In this document: piece after piece, positions 47,179-57,745 of the stretch
Layout of the letters: every line of letters starts with the position of its first letter
How positions within the stretch are numbered: the stretch's first letter is position 1
Assembly: GCA_036346275.1 (NCBI GenBank)
Contig: CM070724.1
Coordinates: 48,547,038-48,611,037 of the forward strand
DNA: 64,000 nucleotides
Direction of reading: 5' to 3'
DNA from: Otatea glauca
Taxonomy: Eukaryota > Streptophyta > Magnoliopsida > Poales > Poaceae
Position numbers and translations under genes: made by a program
The notes under the pieces: model-generated
The model's database searches: none
What the model saw: only the letters and a program-made list of their open reading frames with translations
What the model was told of the DNA's origin: nothing

Positions 47179-49848
47179 ATGGCGCGCGGCGTGGCGGCGG
47201 CGGCGAAGGGCGGCGCGGCCGGCAAGAAGAAAGGGTCGGTCTCGTTCGTGATCGACTGCACGAAGCCCGTGGAGGACAAGATCATGGAGATCGCGTCGCT
47301 CGAGAAGTTCCTGCAGGAGCGCATCAAGGTCGCCGGCGGCAAGGCCGGGAACCTTGGCGACTCTGTCACCGTCACGCGCGACAAGACCAAGGTCACCGTC
47401 ACCTCCGACGGGCCCTTCTCCAAGAGGTATACACCCCTACACGCGCTCCCAAGATCCTTACGTTCCTTTTACTCCCAGCTCGAGTCAATGATGCAATTCT
47501 TGGAGCTGTCAGCTCTTGAGATCGTGACGATTTGTATATAGATCTGTGTAATTTCTGTTCTATGCGCTCTTGTTAATGTAAGGTTACTTCTACATCATGT
47601 ATGAACTGGGATTGGTTTATTGTGCAGTTATGCAAATGTGATTGTCGTCACTCCACGTTATATGCTGTTACTGTTGAATATTTTTATTGTTTCTGGATGT
47701 CAAATAAGTGCATGGATTTAATGTTCCTTGTTAACTATTTGATGGACAACTGATAGATTTTGGACCATTTTAGCTTCTAGTATGCAATTTATTTAGGTGG
47801 TTTAATATTCTCAAATGTCAACAGTAATGGTAATGTGAAGTCTAGCAGAGTTTTCATATGATATGATCCTACTATTAGGGTATTGCTTGTTGGAATAAAT
47901 GCGGTTTTGTAGCAAATTTTTAGTTACTTTAATTCCAAGCAAGATTAGTAACCAGAGAATAACATAGTCATAACAATAACATAAATATTGAAACATGGTA
48001 TTATCAAATACCAAAGCATATAAACAGCTCAGAATCAAGTATCTAAGCATGTGTACGACAATGAATAGTTTATGGTGACTGAACTAGCTTCAAAGGCTCA
48101 AGTTGAATATAAGTTGCTCTCAGATGTCGGGCTGCCTTAATTAAACGACCTTCTCACCACTGGGGACAAGATCATAGACTAATTTGTGACAATCTTTTCC
48201 CTACAGCCTTACCAAATCAGATTTCAAACTTGTCTAATTATTTAAATCAGAGTTAAGAAGATGTTCTACCAGATCAGAAAATGAGCAACAGCTTACTTAT
48301 GATGAATATATAGCAATCTGAATGTAAAGAAATAGAAAGTATATGCTGAAAATTGTAAACAGGCTATATATGTATACGGAACAGGACAGAGCATCAACAA
48401 GAGCTAAAATAACTATCTAGACAAGTATGTCAATCTTAGTAAACTGACTATATTGTCACAAAATTGTCTCACTATAGCCCAATCCTCATAGAGCAATAGT
48501 CACCCCACATGCAAGGTCCACAAGACAACAATGTCTAACCCCTTTGCACAATATATAAAACCGTAAGAATGAGTATACTCACAAAGCACTGACAGTTGTA
48601 ATTGGCTAGGCTCGTCAAAGACAATGTCCCAGAAAACAATATCACCATTGTAATGCTACAGACTCACAGGAGTTTATGAGATACAGAGCCACAAGCACTA
48701 AGTGAGGCAATCCACCAAGTAGTTCGAGATGCAACTGAAGCTACACAGAACCACAGAGCCAATTTCCTGGCCAAGGAAGATGACTATCGAACAAGTCACG
48801 AAGGACTTGCTACACAAAAGCGAAGCAAAAACGAGCTCCAACCCCACCGAACCGAGCCAACCGACCAAGCGAGGTTAGTCCAACCACTCGGTCAAGGTAA
48901 GCACCAAGCAACCTTAGCTCTCCCAAAACCCTCAAATCGCAGTCCCTCCAAGACGAGCTCAAAACACCTCATGTTACTCACAAACGTGGCATCCACGAGG
49001 TGAATGAGCATGGATCGAGGCCAAAGACTGCACGAGGACATTGGGAAGCCAAGAATCCACCCTTTGAGCACACGGATTGGAGAGGATTAAGGATTTTAGC
49101 AAAAAGGGAAAAAGACTTTGATGTTCTTCACCCTCTTTGAAGAGGAACACAAACCTCAACATATAAAGGAGCACGGGAGGAGTGGGTGAAGTGGTCGCTG
49201 AAGGAGCTGCCACTGAGCCACCGCGCGTGGGGAGGCTGAGCTGGGGGACTCGGTCGCCCCCCTCTCCCCCCCACCCCACCCAAATGGACGTGGTCTGGGG
49301 TATAGCAATCCTTTGGTGCCTTATCCCCATTCGTGTGGGCTGGGCTATTGGCTTGATGGGCCAAGTCGGCCCAGTCGGCCTAGCTTCCTTTTATTTTATT
49401 TTTTCCCTTCTGAAATATGGGAAAAACCAAATTCCTTCAACATAGCTTGCATACTTCATAGTTAGCGCAACTTCAAGCTTTTTAGAGACTACTCTGTGAA
49501 CATTGATTGTTTGCACATTTTTCTCATCTTTTTAGAGACTACTCTGTGAACTTCAAGCTTTTTAGAGACTACTCAGATGAATATTTGATGGGGCACTAAA
49601 GTATATCTAGGATGATGCTTAATTATTCTTTTTAAGTTTTAACCATCCAAATATATATTTCGTTTCAATTTAAACTGATCAGATCATATTTCTGTGTTAT
49701 CAGGTACCTGAAGTACTTGACCAAGAAGTACTTGAAGAAGCACAATGTGCGGGACTGGCTACGTGTGATTGCAGCCAACAAGGACCGCAGCATCTATGAG
49801 CTCCGGTACTTCAACATTGCCGAGAACGAGGGTGAGGAGGAAGATTAG
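47179..49848 (+). CDS. RPL22: cytosolic large-subunit ribosomal protein eL22 (RPL22), two exons
   Basis: Exons 47179-47426 and 49704-49848 join at an AG|G arginine codon and encode 130 residues, the usual eL22 length. Residues 1-18 are an Ala/Gly/Lys-rich tail (ending AAGKKKG). The RNA-binding fold follows, with SFVIDCTKPVEDKIMEIASL and EKFLQERIKV, then basic KYFLKYLTKKYLKKHNVRDW-like helices in exon 2 (seen as YLKYLTKKYLKKHNVRDW). The end is acidic (ENEGEEED). The protein is a structural part of the 60S subunit. The 2.3-kb intron is mostly a probable solo LTR (47888-49442); without it the intron would be about 0.7 kb. No damage is seen in the coding sequence. Confidence 0.97.
47888..49442 (+). 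mobile_element. probable solo LTR inside the eL22 intron
   Basis: Begins TGTTGGAATAAATGCGG and ends AATTCCTTCAACA, an inverted TGTTGGA/TTCAACA pair in the TG...CA form. A plus-strand TATA motif (atataaagg, about 49161) lies near the 3' end, where an LTR promoter would be. The flanking pentamers ttgct and tagct differ at one base, so the target duplication is imperfect. No internal retrotransposon sequence is present. Confidence 0.5.
49471..49573. repeat. short tandem repeat in the eL22 intron
   Basis: Three copies of ctttttagagactactc occur at about 49478, 49530 and 49558, two of them followed by tgtgaac. The block lies between the solo LTR and exon 2. Confidence 0.6.
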
Positions 49849-51388
49849 ACTGTGTTCCACTTATATCGTAGTTTTGAACGTGTTGAATTTTGATACTTGA
49901 TCTGAGTACCTCTAGTTATTCACCTATCTTATGTTGTGCTGTGGTGAACTTGGATGGTTAGTTTCAAGAATCTTTATATTTGTTCGCCCCAACTGAGTGC
50001 CAACTGCCCCTTTACTCAAGTTATGTTGTGAACCTAGAAAAGTATTATGAAGATTGTTCTTGTTTTTACTCGAAATGGTGTGTAAAGTGGTGCTGCTTCA
50101 CCCCATTTGTGTGAAAATTTTGTGAGGTCCTGTGCATTTTACTCACCTTATTCCGGCGTGTCTCAAGTAGTCAATGTATTGTCATACAGTTCAATGTACT
50201 CTCCAGTCGCCACACCAGTGCTAGCCGGAGTTCATCCCTGGATTCTGAAGCTTGGAGTCCCCCACACGGCCACACCCCTTAAAGAATTCATGAATGCTGA
50301 TGATTAGTTCTTTATTAGCATGTTTGGATGCAATTAGCACGGATGACATCCCAAATGAATATAACGGTATTGTAAGTCATGAGTAGCCATATCACGAATT
50401 GGGAAAAAAATGGTAGTGCAGAGAGGCTATGCGAATAATATGCAAGTAGCATCGTGGGTAACCAGAAGATTATGAAAATTATTTTTTTGGGTACAAACTA
50501 CAACAACACAGGTTAAGATTAAAGTTTTCATGCTTTTCTTTTTTATAGTTATATAAATATTAAAGCATAAATGAAAGGTAGATAGTGATTAGTTACCCCA
50601 TCGCTTACTTCAAGATTTTGACAACTTGTATTGAGATATTGAGAGTGAAATTATTGAAGCACTGCCGTTAAGTTAATGGAAACATTTCCCTTCAGAGAAT
50701 TGCTTCAGAGAATTGCTTGCGAGCACGAGAATAGTAAAGACAAACATGGTTATCCAGCAAAGAACAGCGGACGGCTGCGAGAATTTGCAAATGCTGAAGA
50801 CACGAGCCAGACCCTTATCTGAAGTGTTCTTTATTCCCCAGAAGTTCCTGGAAAATATGGATTCCGGTTAGTGGGTGAGCAGAGATACAAGATCAGATTT
50901 GTTATCAACAAGTTTTGACATTTTCCGCAATACACCTGAAATTATTCTGTACAGATTTGAATTAGATTGTTTATGTCAAGCAAGCTCCAGTCGTAAGAGT
51001 GCTATATGTCGAGAGTTGTGCCCTCCGCGTTGTCATCAACACTGCTAATCTACAATCGGACTGAATCATTTCAGTTCTGGGAATCTGTTGCCCTCCTAAC
51101 TATCTCCAGAAGAAATACAGCAACATTAGTTTTACAGCAGCCCAAAAACCTTTTTGGCTACTCTAGACAGTGGTTCTCATTTTAAAGGTTGCTTTTCTGG
51201 CTTGTTAAGGCCATCTTCCCTGGTAATATCATCCTTGGCCATTGTTGTTCTACCTGTTGCATTATCCATCAGATATTCGCCCCCTTCTTTGGATGATTCA
51301 GAACGGTCCGGTGGATCCTCAGTCATTTCTGGAGTAGCCAACCTCTTCATCAATCTTCGCTTTGCTGTTATTCTCATACACTTCACAC
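49849..51388. other. 3' flank of eL22 and intergenic DNA
   Basis: Contains the eL22 3' UTR, then AT-rich DNA. The segment 50545-50670 resembles 36100-36220. Near 51180-51390 a short minus-strand frame (ITAKRRLMKRLATPEM) might be 3' sequence of the PPR pseudogene, but it carries no domain. Confidence 0.4.
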
Positions 51389-51743
51389 CAGGGTTCACAA
51401 AACCGACGAAAACCGCGGCGAACCGCTGAGGTTCGAAGTCAAAAACCGTTCGGTAAACCGGTCCATTAAAAAAATTAAAAATTTAAAAATTTTGAAAAAA
51501 ATTATGCGCTCGGTTTTTCGTCAAAAACCGCTCACAAAAAGCGTTTTGCGATGAACATCTAGTTGGCAGCGGTTTTTCGCAAAAACCGAACGGTTTTTCT
51601 ATTTTTTTGGAATTTTTCAGAAAAAATTTGATTTATTAACCCTTCGGTTTTTGACGGTTTCCAAGCGGTTTTCCGAGCGGTTTTTGCAGTTTTCGTACCG
51701 TGAATTTCGAAGTGAATTTCGAAATTCGGTTTTGTGAACCCTG
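51389..51743. mobile_element. hAT-type MITE with perfect 8-bp target duplication
   Basis: 355 bp with ends cagggttcacaaaaccg and cggttttgtgaaccctg, perfect inverted repeats. It is flanked by identical octamers cttcacac (51381-51388 and 51744-51751). An 8-bp duplication and CAGGG start are hAT hallmarks. The interior is a self-complementary mosaic of aaaaccg/cggtttt motifs and should fold into a long hairpin. Confidence 0.9.
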
Positions 51744-52561
51744 CTTCACACACAATTTCTGATGATGATTATGACAACGAATGCATCTCATTTTCAGATG
51801 AGATGGGAGGCTCCACTGTCATCTTCAGCACTTGGATCCACATCAAGAGCAGTGAACTGGTGCTCCTCCTCTTGTTCTTCCCTGCAAGAAAGATGCAACT
51901 TGTCAAGAATCCTCCAAGTAACAGCATCCGGTGACAGGCCATTCCTTCTCATCTCCTTCACCAACTGATACGCCAGCTTCTTCTATCCCTGCTTGCAAGC
52001 AGTATCGACGAGTATGTTGTAGCACACGATACCGGGAGCAAACCCCACAGTCTACCAACTCATACAGGAAATCGCATGCCTGTTCCAGTTTCCCCTGTTT
52101 GCAGAGGCCTGTGAAGATTGCACTGTACACATAATCATCATGCATCCTTGATGGCCAGACTATCTCGAGTTGTCCTGCGTCGCACAGCCCTTCGATCACC
52201 ACAGTGCAAGCCAGAGTCAGCACTGACGTTATTGGACTTCACTTCGTCGATGACCTGCATTGCTCTGTTAACTAGCCCAAGGCAGAGCAGTCCCTTCAGG
52301 ACACAATTGTAAGCGACTACATTAGGGGAGCACCGGCGCTTGGGCATCAAAGTGCACAGCACATGGAGGGCTTCTGCATGCTCACCTGCATCCAGGTATC
52401 CGGATATGAGGGTGGTGAAGGTGACAACGTTAGGAGCACAGAACTTGCTGTATAGCATATCGTCCACGATCCTCCTACTCATGAGCCGTCCCAACTTTGC
52501 AGAAGCCATGGATGACAGTGTTCTGGCGATCACATCTGGCCTGCATCCCCCTGCAGCTGGG

Positions 52562-52727
52562 ACCAGAGGCGAATCTAGAAAAAAAAGTAATTAGATCGTC
52601 GGAGTCATTACTAACTTATAATTTGTAATAAAATGATCATATACTTATATACTAAGAATCATATATATTAACCTAGAAAACGTCGGTATCATTTGACCCG
52701 ATCTATACACTGTAGGTCCGCCCCAAG
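52562..52727. mobile_element. possible small MITE inside the PPR pseudogene
   Basis: An AT-rich ~165-bp block separates two PPR-coding segments. Its edges, gaggcgaatcta and taggtccgcccc, are imperfect inverted repeats of the GGGGCGGA type seen in grass DNA transposons. No target duplication was confirmed. Confidence 0.4.
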
Positions 52728-53289
52728 AAACATACTATATATCCTAGTCCTGGTCTCATCATCAACCTTGTCATGGCCACATTGGGGCTGCAGCATCAGC
52801 TCCAGGACATCCTTGGCCTTGGCGAGCCCTCGGGCAATACCCGAAACGTACCCCTTCCAACACCAGCTGGTATGCCCTCAAGCGCCCCCCGGGCTTCTGG
52901 CTGGTGCATAGCCCGTGAACAATGCAGTTGTAGGAGACGGTGCGTGGGCATAGCCCCTCTTACCCATGATGTACACTATCCCGGACGCGCCATGATGCTG
53001 CCCAGCCCGGCACAGCGAGTCAAATCATCTGGGCGTATGCAAACTCATCAACCACGCGGCATTGTCACTGCGACATCTCCAGGGCAATGCGGAAGAACCT
53101 CTCGCTGCACAGGCACTGCACGAGGTTGGCAAACGCGGCGTTCTGCGTTCTTGACCTCCTGGTCCTCTCCACGGCAGCGCTCCATGCTACGCCAGAGATG
53201 GTTGTTCACGAGGTCCATGGCCCCTTGGACGTCCGGCTGCGAAGGAGGGTTTGACGAGGAAGGTGAAGGCGAGGGAGCTGGGAATAGGG

Positions 53290-53440
53290 ATGGTAATCAG
53301 GTGGGTACCTCCAGATACGATTGTCGCCCATCTAAACTCGAAATCCGAAATCGTGTCGCCTACCTAAACTCATTAGACTTTTCGAGCACAGATCTGTGCA
53401 CATACTCAAACCCGTTGGGTACCCATGTGTAGTAGGCTAT
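53290..53440. repeat. left flank repeat of the FRIGIDA-like insert
   Basis: gggatggtaatcaggtgggt begins where the PPR frame is lost, and caaacccgttgggtacccat ends the block. Similar phrases recur in inverted or direct form at 54235-54390. The pair may be the ends of a gene-carrying transposon or two separate insertions. Confidence 0.4.
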
Positions 53441-53572
53441 GCTGAGCTAACTCCAACGATTATATATTTTGCATCTAACAACAGCTAGCTTGGTTTATCA
53501 TTTCAGCACTTTCTTGATATAGATAACATGAAACAACCAGAGGGAAGTGAGCACAAATTAAGACATCACCAT

Positions 53573-54010
53573 CCATCTCATCCTCGACGCCAAGCGTGAG
53601 AGCGAGGTGTGGCATCTGTCTGCGCTAAGAGAAGCTCACAGCAATCCTCTTATACAGCTCCCTGTCCTCCTTCTCTGCTACCGCGATGGTCACAACATGT
53701 TGCAGGAACGCGTGCGCATCCAGTGGCTTGGCCCCCTCCACCCCACCCTTCTGCTTGGCCGCCTCCTTCCACTCCGCTGCCATCCAGCGCGCCCTTTCGT
53801 ACACCGCCTGCGGCACCACCGGGTGCACCGCCTCGATCTCTGAGTCTGGATCGACAAGCGCCGGTACCACCACCTCTAGTATCAGAACGCACGCCCACGC
53901 CAAGTCGGTGGGCGACCTCACCGCTCGCTTGTCCACAGGAGATAGGATACCTAGGAGACAGCGTCCATCACGAACCTAACCGGATCGACGCAGCGCTTGA
54001 GCACGTCGGG
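53573..54010 (-). pseudogene. FRIGIDA-like protein pseudogene fragment
   Basis: The minus strand encodes VLKRCVDPVRFVMDAVS, then after a one-base frameshift near 53940 KRAVRSPTDLAWACVLILEV, KPLDAHAFLQHVVTIAVAEK and EDRELYKRIAVSFS. A TAG stop at 53625-53627 replaces the Trp expected before RRQMPHLALTLGVEDEM, which continues in the same frame. This is the core of the plant FRIGIDA-like family, linked to control of flowering-time and other chromatin-regulated genes. Both ends of the family's usual protein are missing. The fragment lies within the PPR pseudogene on the same strand. Confidence 0.75.
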
Positions 54011-54234
54011 TAACCCAGCGCAGTGGTGGATGGGGCCAAAAGTGGAGGTGGAGGTAGTGGCGGGAGGCGAAGGGCGGCGAGAGGGAGAGCCGAGAGGGAG
54101 GGACGCGCGAGGTATTGCGGCGAGAGCTCGGGGGATTCTAGAGGAGGCAAGGAGATTGTGGCGGCGGAAGACCCGAGTAGATTGAGTTAGGGTTTCAATT
54201 TTCTAATATATATCTTATAAAAAGTGGGGTTCGC

Positions 54235-54390
54235 ATGTCATAGATTACTCATCGGGTACCTATAGATGCAAATTAATACTCACGTCATCATATGTCCTTA
54301 TTAGGTAACCAAACCCAAAAATTTATAAATCTGAAGTGCTACTTATGCCCACCCTTATCGGGTCGAGTATCCAAACCCATGAGTAGGAGC
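54235..54390. repeat. right flank repeat of the FRIGIDA-like insert
   Basis: Contains catcgggtacctatagatgc and gggtcgagtatccaaaccca and ends where PPR coding resumes (GVAPT, about 54391). It shares gggtacc and caaaccca motifs with 53290-53440. The relationship is visible but not clean enough to define terminal repeats. Confidence 0.35.
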
Positions 54391-54710
54391 CACCCCGCGG
54401 TGGGGCATTTTGTCGAGCAGCTTCTGGGCGGCGCGGGGGTTGGGGACGCGGCAGTAGCCGTCGAGGAGAACGGCGTAGGAGGCGGCGTCCGGGGGCACGC
54501 GCATGCGGAGGAGGAGGCGGTGGGCGAGCAGGTGTAGCGGGGGCACCGAGGCGGCCCCGCAGAGGAGGCGGAGCGTGAGGAGGGGCGTGCAGGCTGCCTG
54601 GGTAGTCCAGGCTGCTCATCTTGCTGCTCGAGATGCGTTGCCGCGGGCATGGAGGGTGGAGTCGCGGTGCCCACGGTCCAGCGGGTCTCTAAAACCATCA
54701 TAGGCATAGC

Positions 54711-55439
54711 ACGCTTGATCCGACGTTCTCATAAGTAGCACGTTACCGCCGAAGGCTATCACGCATTCACGCTGCCGCCCTGGACATGGACCTGCTCTCC
54801 GCTCATCCTGCTGTTATTGGTGGCGAACTGGCGGCCGGCGGGTAAGCGGGTGGCACTTGATGACTCTACTGCTCTTTTCAGAGCTCAAATCAATTCGACG
54901 ACTGGTGAACTCAGGCTGAGTTTGGAGTTTTATTCTAGACATCTTGCCCGTTTGAAGAATGCCGATCTGATTCATGTTGATCCAAGTGAAAGCAAATTTC
55001 CTTGCACACTGTGCTTTGCCGTATGCGATGTGCAAATCCAGACAAATAACACGTCCAACCACGTTACCACGGTGTGTGGGAATCATAACTCCTGTCATCA
55101 AGCGGGAGAGACTGTCCCACACTGTCAAGCTATGCAACGGTTTGCCGCTTTTGAGCCATTTAATCGGAAAACAAACCATTTTCTACAGTAAATCAAAGTT
55201 ATGTGCATGGATTTTCGCTGCAGTCTCCTGCCTTTGCAAAAGCAATGCAGGGATAGGATCCCACGCAACGGAGCATAGAACGAGCAATTTGCGCCAGCGT
55301 CCTCGCAAGAAAAAAGGAAACGGAGATGCTTTGGAACGGAAAGAAGCATAAGTTCTGTATTTTGCTATGTTCTTTTGGTGCCGTGGTGCGACACTCTAGT
55401 TTCTGAACAGTACCGTACCACGCTAACTTCAATTTGTAC
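54711..55439. other. no supported gene
   Basis: Overlapping open frames on both strands (about 54814-55191) show no domain. Part of this may be 5' sequence of the PPR pseudogene. Confidence 0.35.
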
Positions 55440-55740
55440 TCTTGTGGAATGTCCTATTTTATATATGTACGGATATTTTCATAAATATAATTCGATAAGG
55501 TTTCTAATTAGGCCTTAAAGTTATAGTATATTACTCTACAATCTAGTTTTCTCATCTTGTAATAAAAATCCCCTCTTCTGCTGTATATAAGTGGGAGGCA
55601 TAGTAGCACATTGTACACGTAAGAAAATATCAATAAAGAGAAAAGAGTTACCCATCTACATCATCTATCTATATTTTGATCTTATTTTTATAAGATCATA
55701 ATTGGTCAACAATGATCTTCATACATAATACGTTATCAGC
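55440..55740 (+). repeat. probable copia LTR 3' part with primer-site-like end
   Basis: A TATA motif (gtatataagtggg, about 55580) is followed by caataaagagaaaagag and then cataatacgttatcagc at about 55723-55740. The ACGTTATCAGC string resembles the LTR end plus primer site of one Ty1/copia group. The LTR start and coding regions were not found. Confidence 0.4.
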
Positions 55741-57578
55741 AACAAAGTGATCCTAAGCAAATGCCATTCACGCTTCAAAAGGGTGTTGCTTGATCTTTTT
55801 TTTTTCTGGGTCAAATCAGTTGCCAGATTTATCTGGCATTTCCCCATTTTACTATTCTTCTAATCTAGAAGATATCTCGCCTTGGGGAAATTAGCATCAA
55901 CCAACCCCTTGCCATCGTGTTGTTTCATTTTTTTTGGCACGTGTCGAGTTCTTCAGATGTCGATTTACACCTTAGTATGATCGGCGTTTGTGTCGCGTCT
56001 TGGTGGGCCGCCTAGTAGATCTAAGCATCAAACAAAATCAATGCACCCATGGTCTTTGGCGTGTACCATGCCTTATGCATGGTCGCGTGTCGGTCGACGG
56101 GGTACATGCTGTGTCGCCGCTGTATGCCTCGTCTCGACGAAGATGCTAAAACACCCTTGAGACCGCACCGTAGAGTGGCTTGCCAGTGGCCGTATCCATT
56201 GCGCCATGACAGCAGGCGGGACGATGCACCATGAGCGTGGGATATCACCAGTGATCTTACCGTAGCGGGATATCACATCTAATATTTCTGTTCTGATCTA
56301 GTGTTATATTATTTTAATTGATCAACAATGACCTAACGCACGTAGGAGGGACCCACAGAATTTTTGTGCGGAGATATTAGTATGAAACATCTCGGTTTTG
56401 CCGAGTTTCGTGCATAGCAGTTTTTTTAAAAAGAAGGTTTCTTACATGGCGTCGGTTGGAGGATTTTTTTTTTATTGTAGTAGCCCCTAGGTAATTTTCC
56501 CCTTGGAAATTGTCGTTCTTGCGACGAAATTGCGTAAATAGATAGGGAACCAAATTCAGCGCTCAAGCAGCGCTACAAATTTTATTTATTTATTTATTCA
56601 TTGCTGTACGGTACCTCTGAAAATTTGTTTAAATTTTTCGGCACAAGGGAATTATTTTTTTAATTTTCAACGGGCTTCGGCCGTTTGGTTTTTTCCCACT
56701 GATTTCCAACGGTTTGATACCGTTGGATTCTTTCTTTTTCGCGTCGAAATATTTCAGCGGACACAATCCGCTGGAAATGGGGGTGGGGGTGTGGGGGGGG
56801 GGAGGGCTCGCTGCGCGCTGGAATTGTGGGGAAAGTTAACGGCGGCATGCATGCATGAAGTTGAAGAACGCGAGCTAACGATGAGATGATTAATAATCGT
56901 AAACAGCCTGCCACGCATACATTGGACCAGCGGCTGGGCGGCTAACATTGCAGCTCGATCGATCCCGCCATGAATTCATAGCCATAGCCCCAGATAATTA
57001 GAGTAACTGAAGAACCAATGCCTTCCTTCCACTAACTACCTGCTGAGATAATTACAGTCGACCAAGGCGCCCCCCTGCCGGAGTCCACTGGAAATTAAAA
57101 AAATAATTCCCCTGCGCTGGGAAATTTAAACAATTTTTCAATGGTGCTGTATCGCATGAAATAAAAAAATCAGTGGTGCCCAAGCACTGAAATTATTTCT
57201 TAGTGACTATTTACACAATTTCATCACAAGAACGGCTATTTTCAAAAGAAAAAAATAACCCAAGAAGTTACTACAGCAAAAAAAATCTAGGCTGGAAAAA
57301 GGAATGAAAAATGACCGAGCGTGTCACGAGGCCTGCGGCCCACGCTGAAGTGAAAGCGGGCGGCGCGACAAATGTTACCCTTCGGCCGAAGCAGCCGAAA
57401 GAACGGTGGCCACCCAGTAAGGCAAACGTAGATGCGCACGCCGCACGCGGCGCGGCGCGTGCGGGCGACGGTGCTTTTTTCCCGAAGCTGCGGCCCGTTA
57501 AGTGGAAACGAGAGGCCGCCGGTCTGGTAGAAACCTCGAGTCTGGACGACGGGGGTCGCATTTTCCACTGGTAAAGCG
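55741..57578. other. intergenic, possible retroelement debris
   Basis: Just after the copia-like end, a few phrases resemble a gag start, but no frame holds. A G-rich run (gggggtgggggtgtgggg) lies near 56777-56805. No gene is supported. Confidence 0.35.
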
Positions 57579-57745
57579 CGGCGTAGTGGGAGAAATGGAG
57601 CCCTCGCGGCAACTTGAGGCCACACGTTCGCGCAAGTCTGCAGTGGGGAAGTTGGAGACAGCGGCGTAGTGGGAGAGAATGGAGCCCTCGTGGCAACTTG
57701 AGGCCACACGTTCGCGCAAGTCTGCAGTGGGGAAGTTGGAGACAG
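57579..57745. repeat. direct tandem duplication, 83/84-bp unit
   Basis: Two nearly identical units, 57579-57661 and 57662-57745, both starting cggcgtagtgggaga and ending gttggagacag. They differ at only a few positions (for example ctcgcggc/ctcgtggc). A third start (cggcg) follows. Open frames reading through it simply repeat the same peptide. Confidence 0.9.

Larger units (their letters stand above)
51795..54710 (-). pseudogene. pentatricopeptide-repeat (PPR) protein pseudogene, multiply interrupted
   Basis: Minus-strand fragments in order from 5': 54710-54392 (DAASYAVLLDGYCRVPNPRA, ending at VAPT), 53287-52730 (RTVSYNCIVHGLC), 52533-52138 (CAPNVVTFTTLISGYLDAGE, and PNVVAYNCVLKGLL) and 52223-51795 (YVYSAIFTGLCKQGKLEQAC, SPDAVTWRILDKLHL). 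The 35-residue spacing and ...YN.L..G.C pattern identify PPR repeats, which bind organellar RNA. The reading frame is broken by stops and frameshifts, by about 1.1 kb carrying a FRIGIDA-like fragment, and by a small AT-rich insert near 52565-52727. Parent gene and RNA target are unknown. The start codon is not fixed. Confidence 0.82.

Noticed and set aside
54814..55191. overlapping ~120-codon frames on both strands
   Set aside because: Neither strand shows a domain, and each looks like the shadow of the other.
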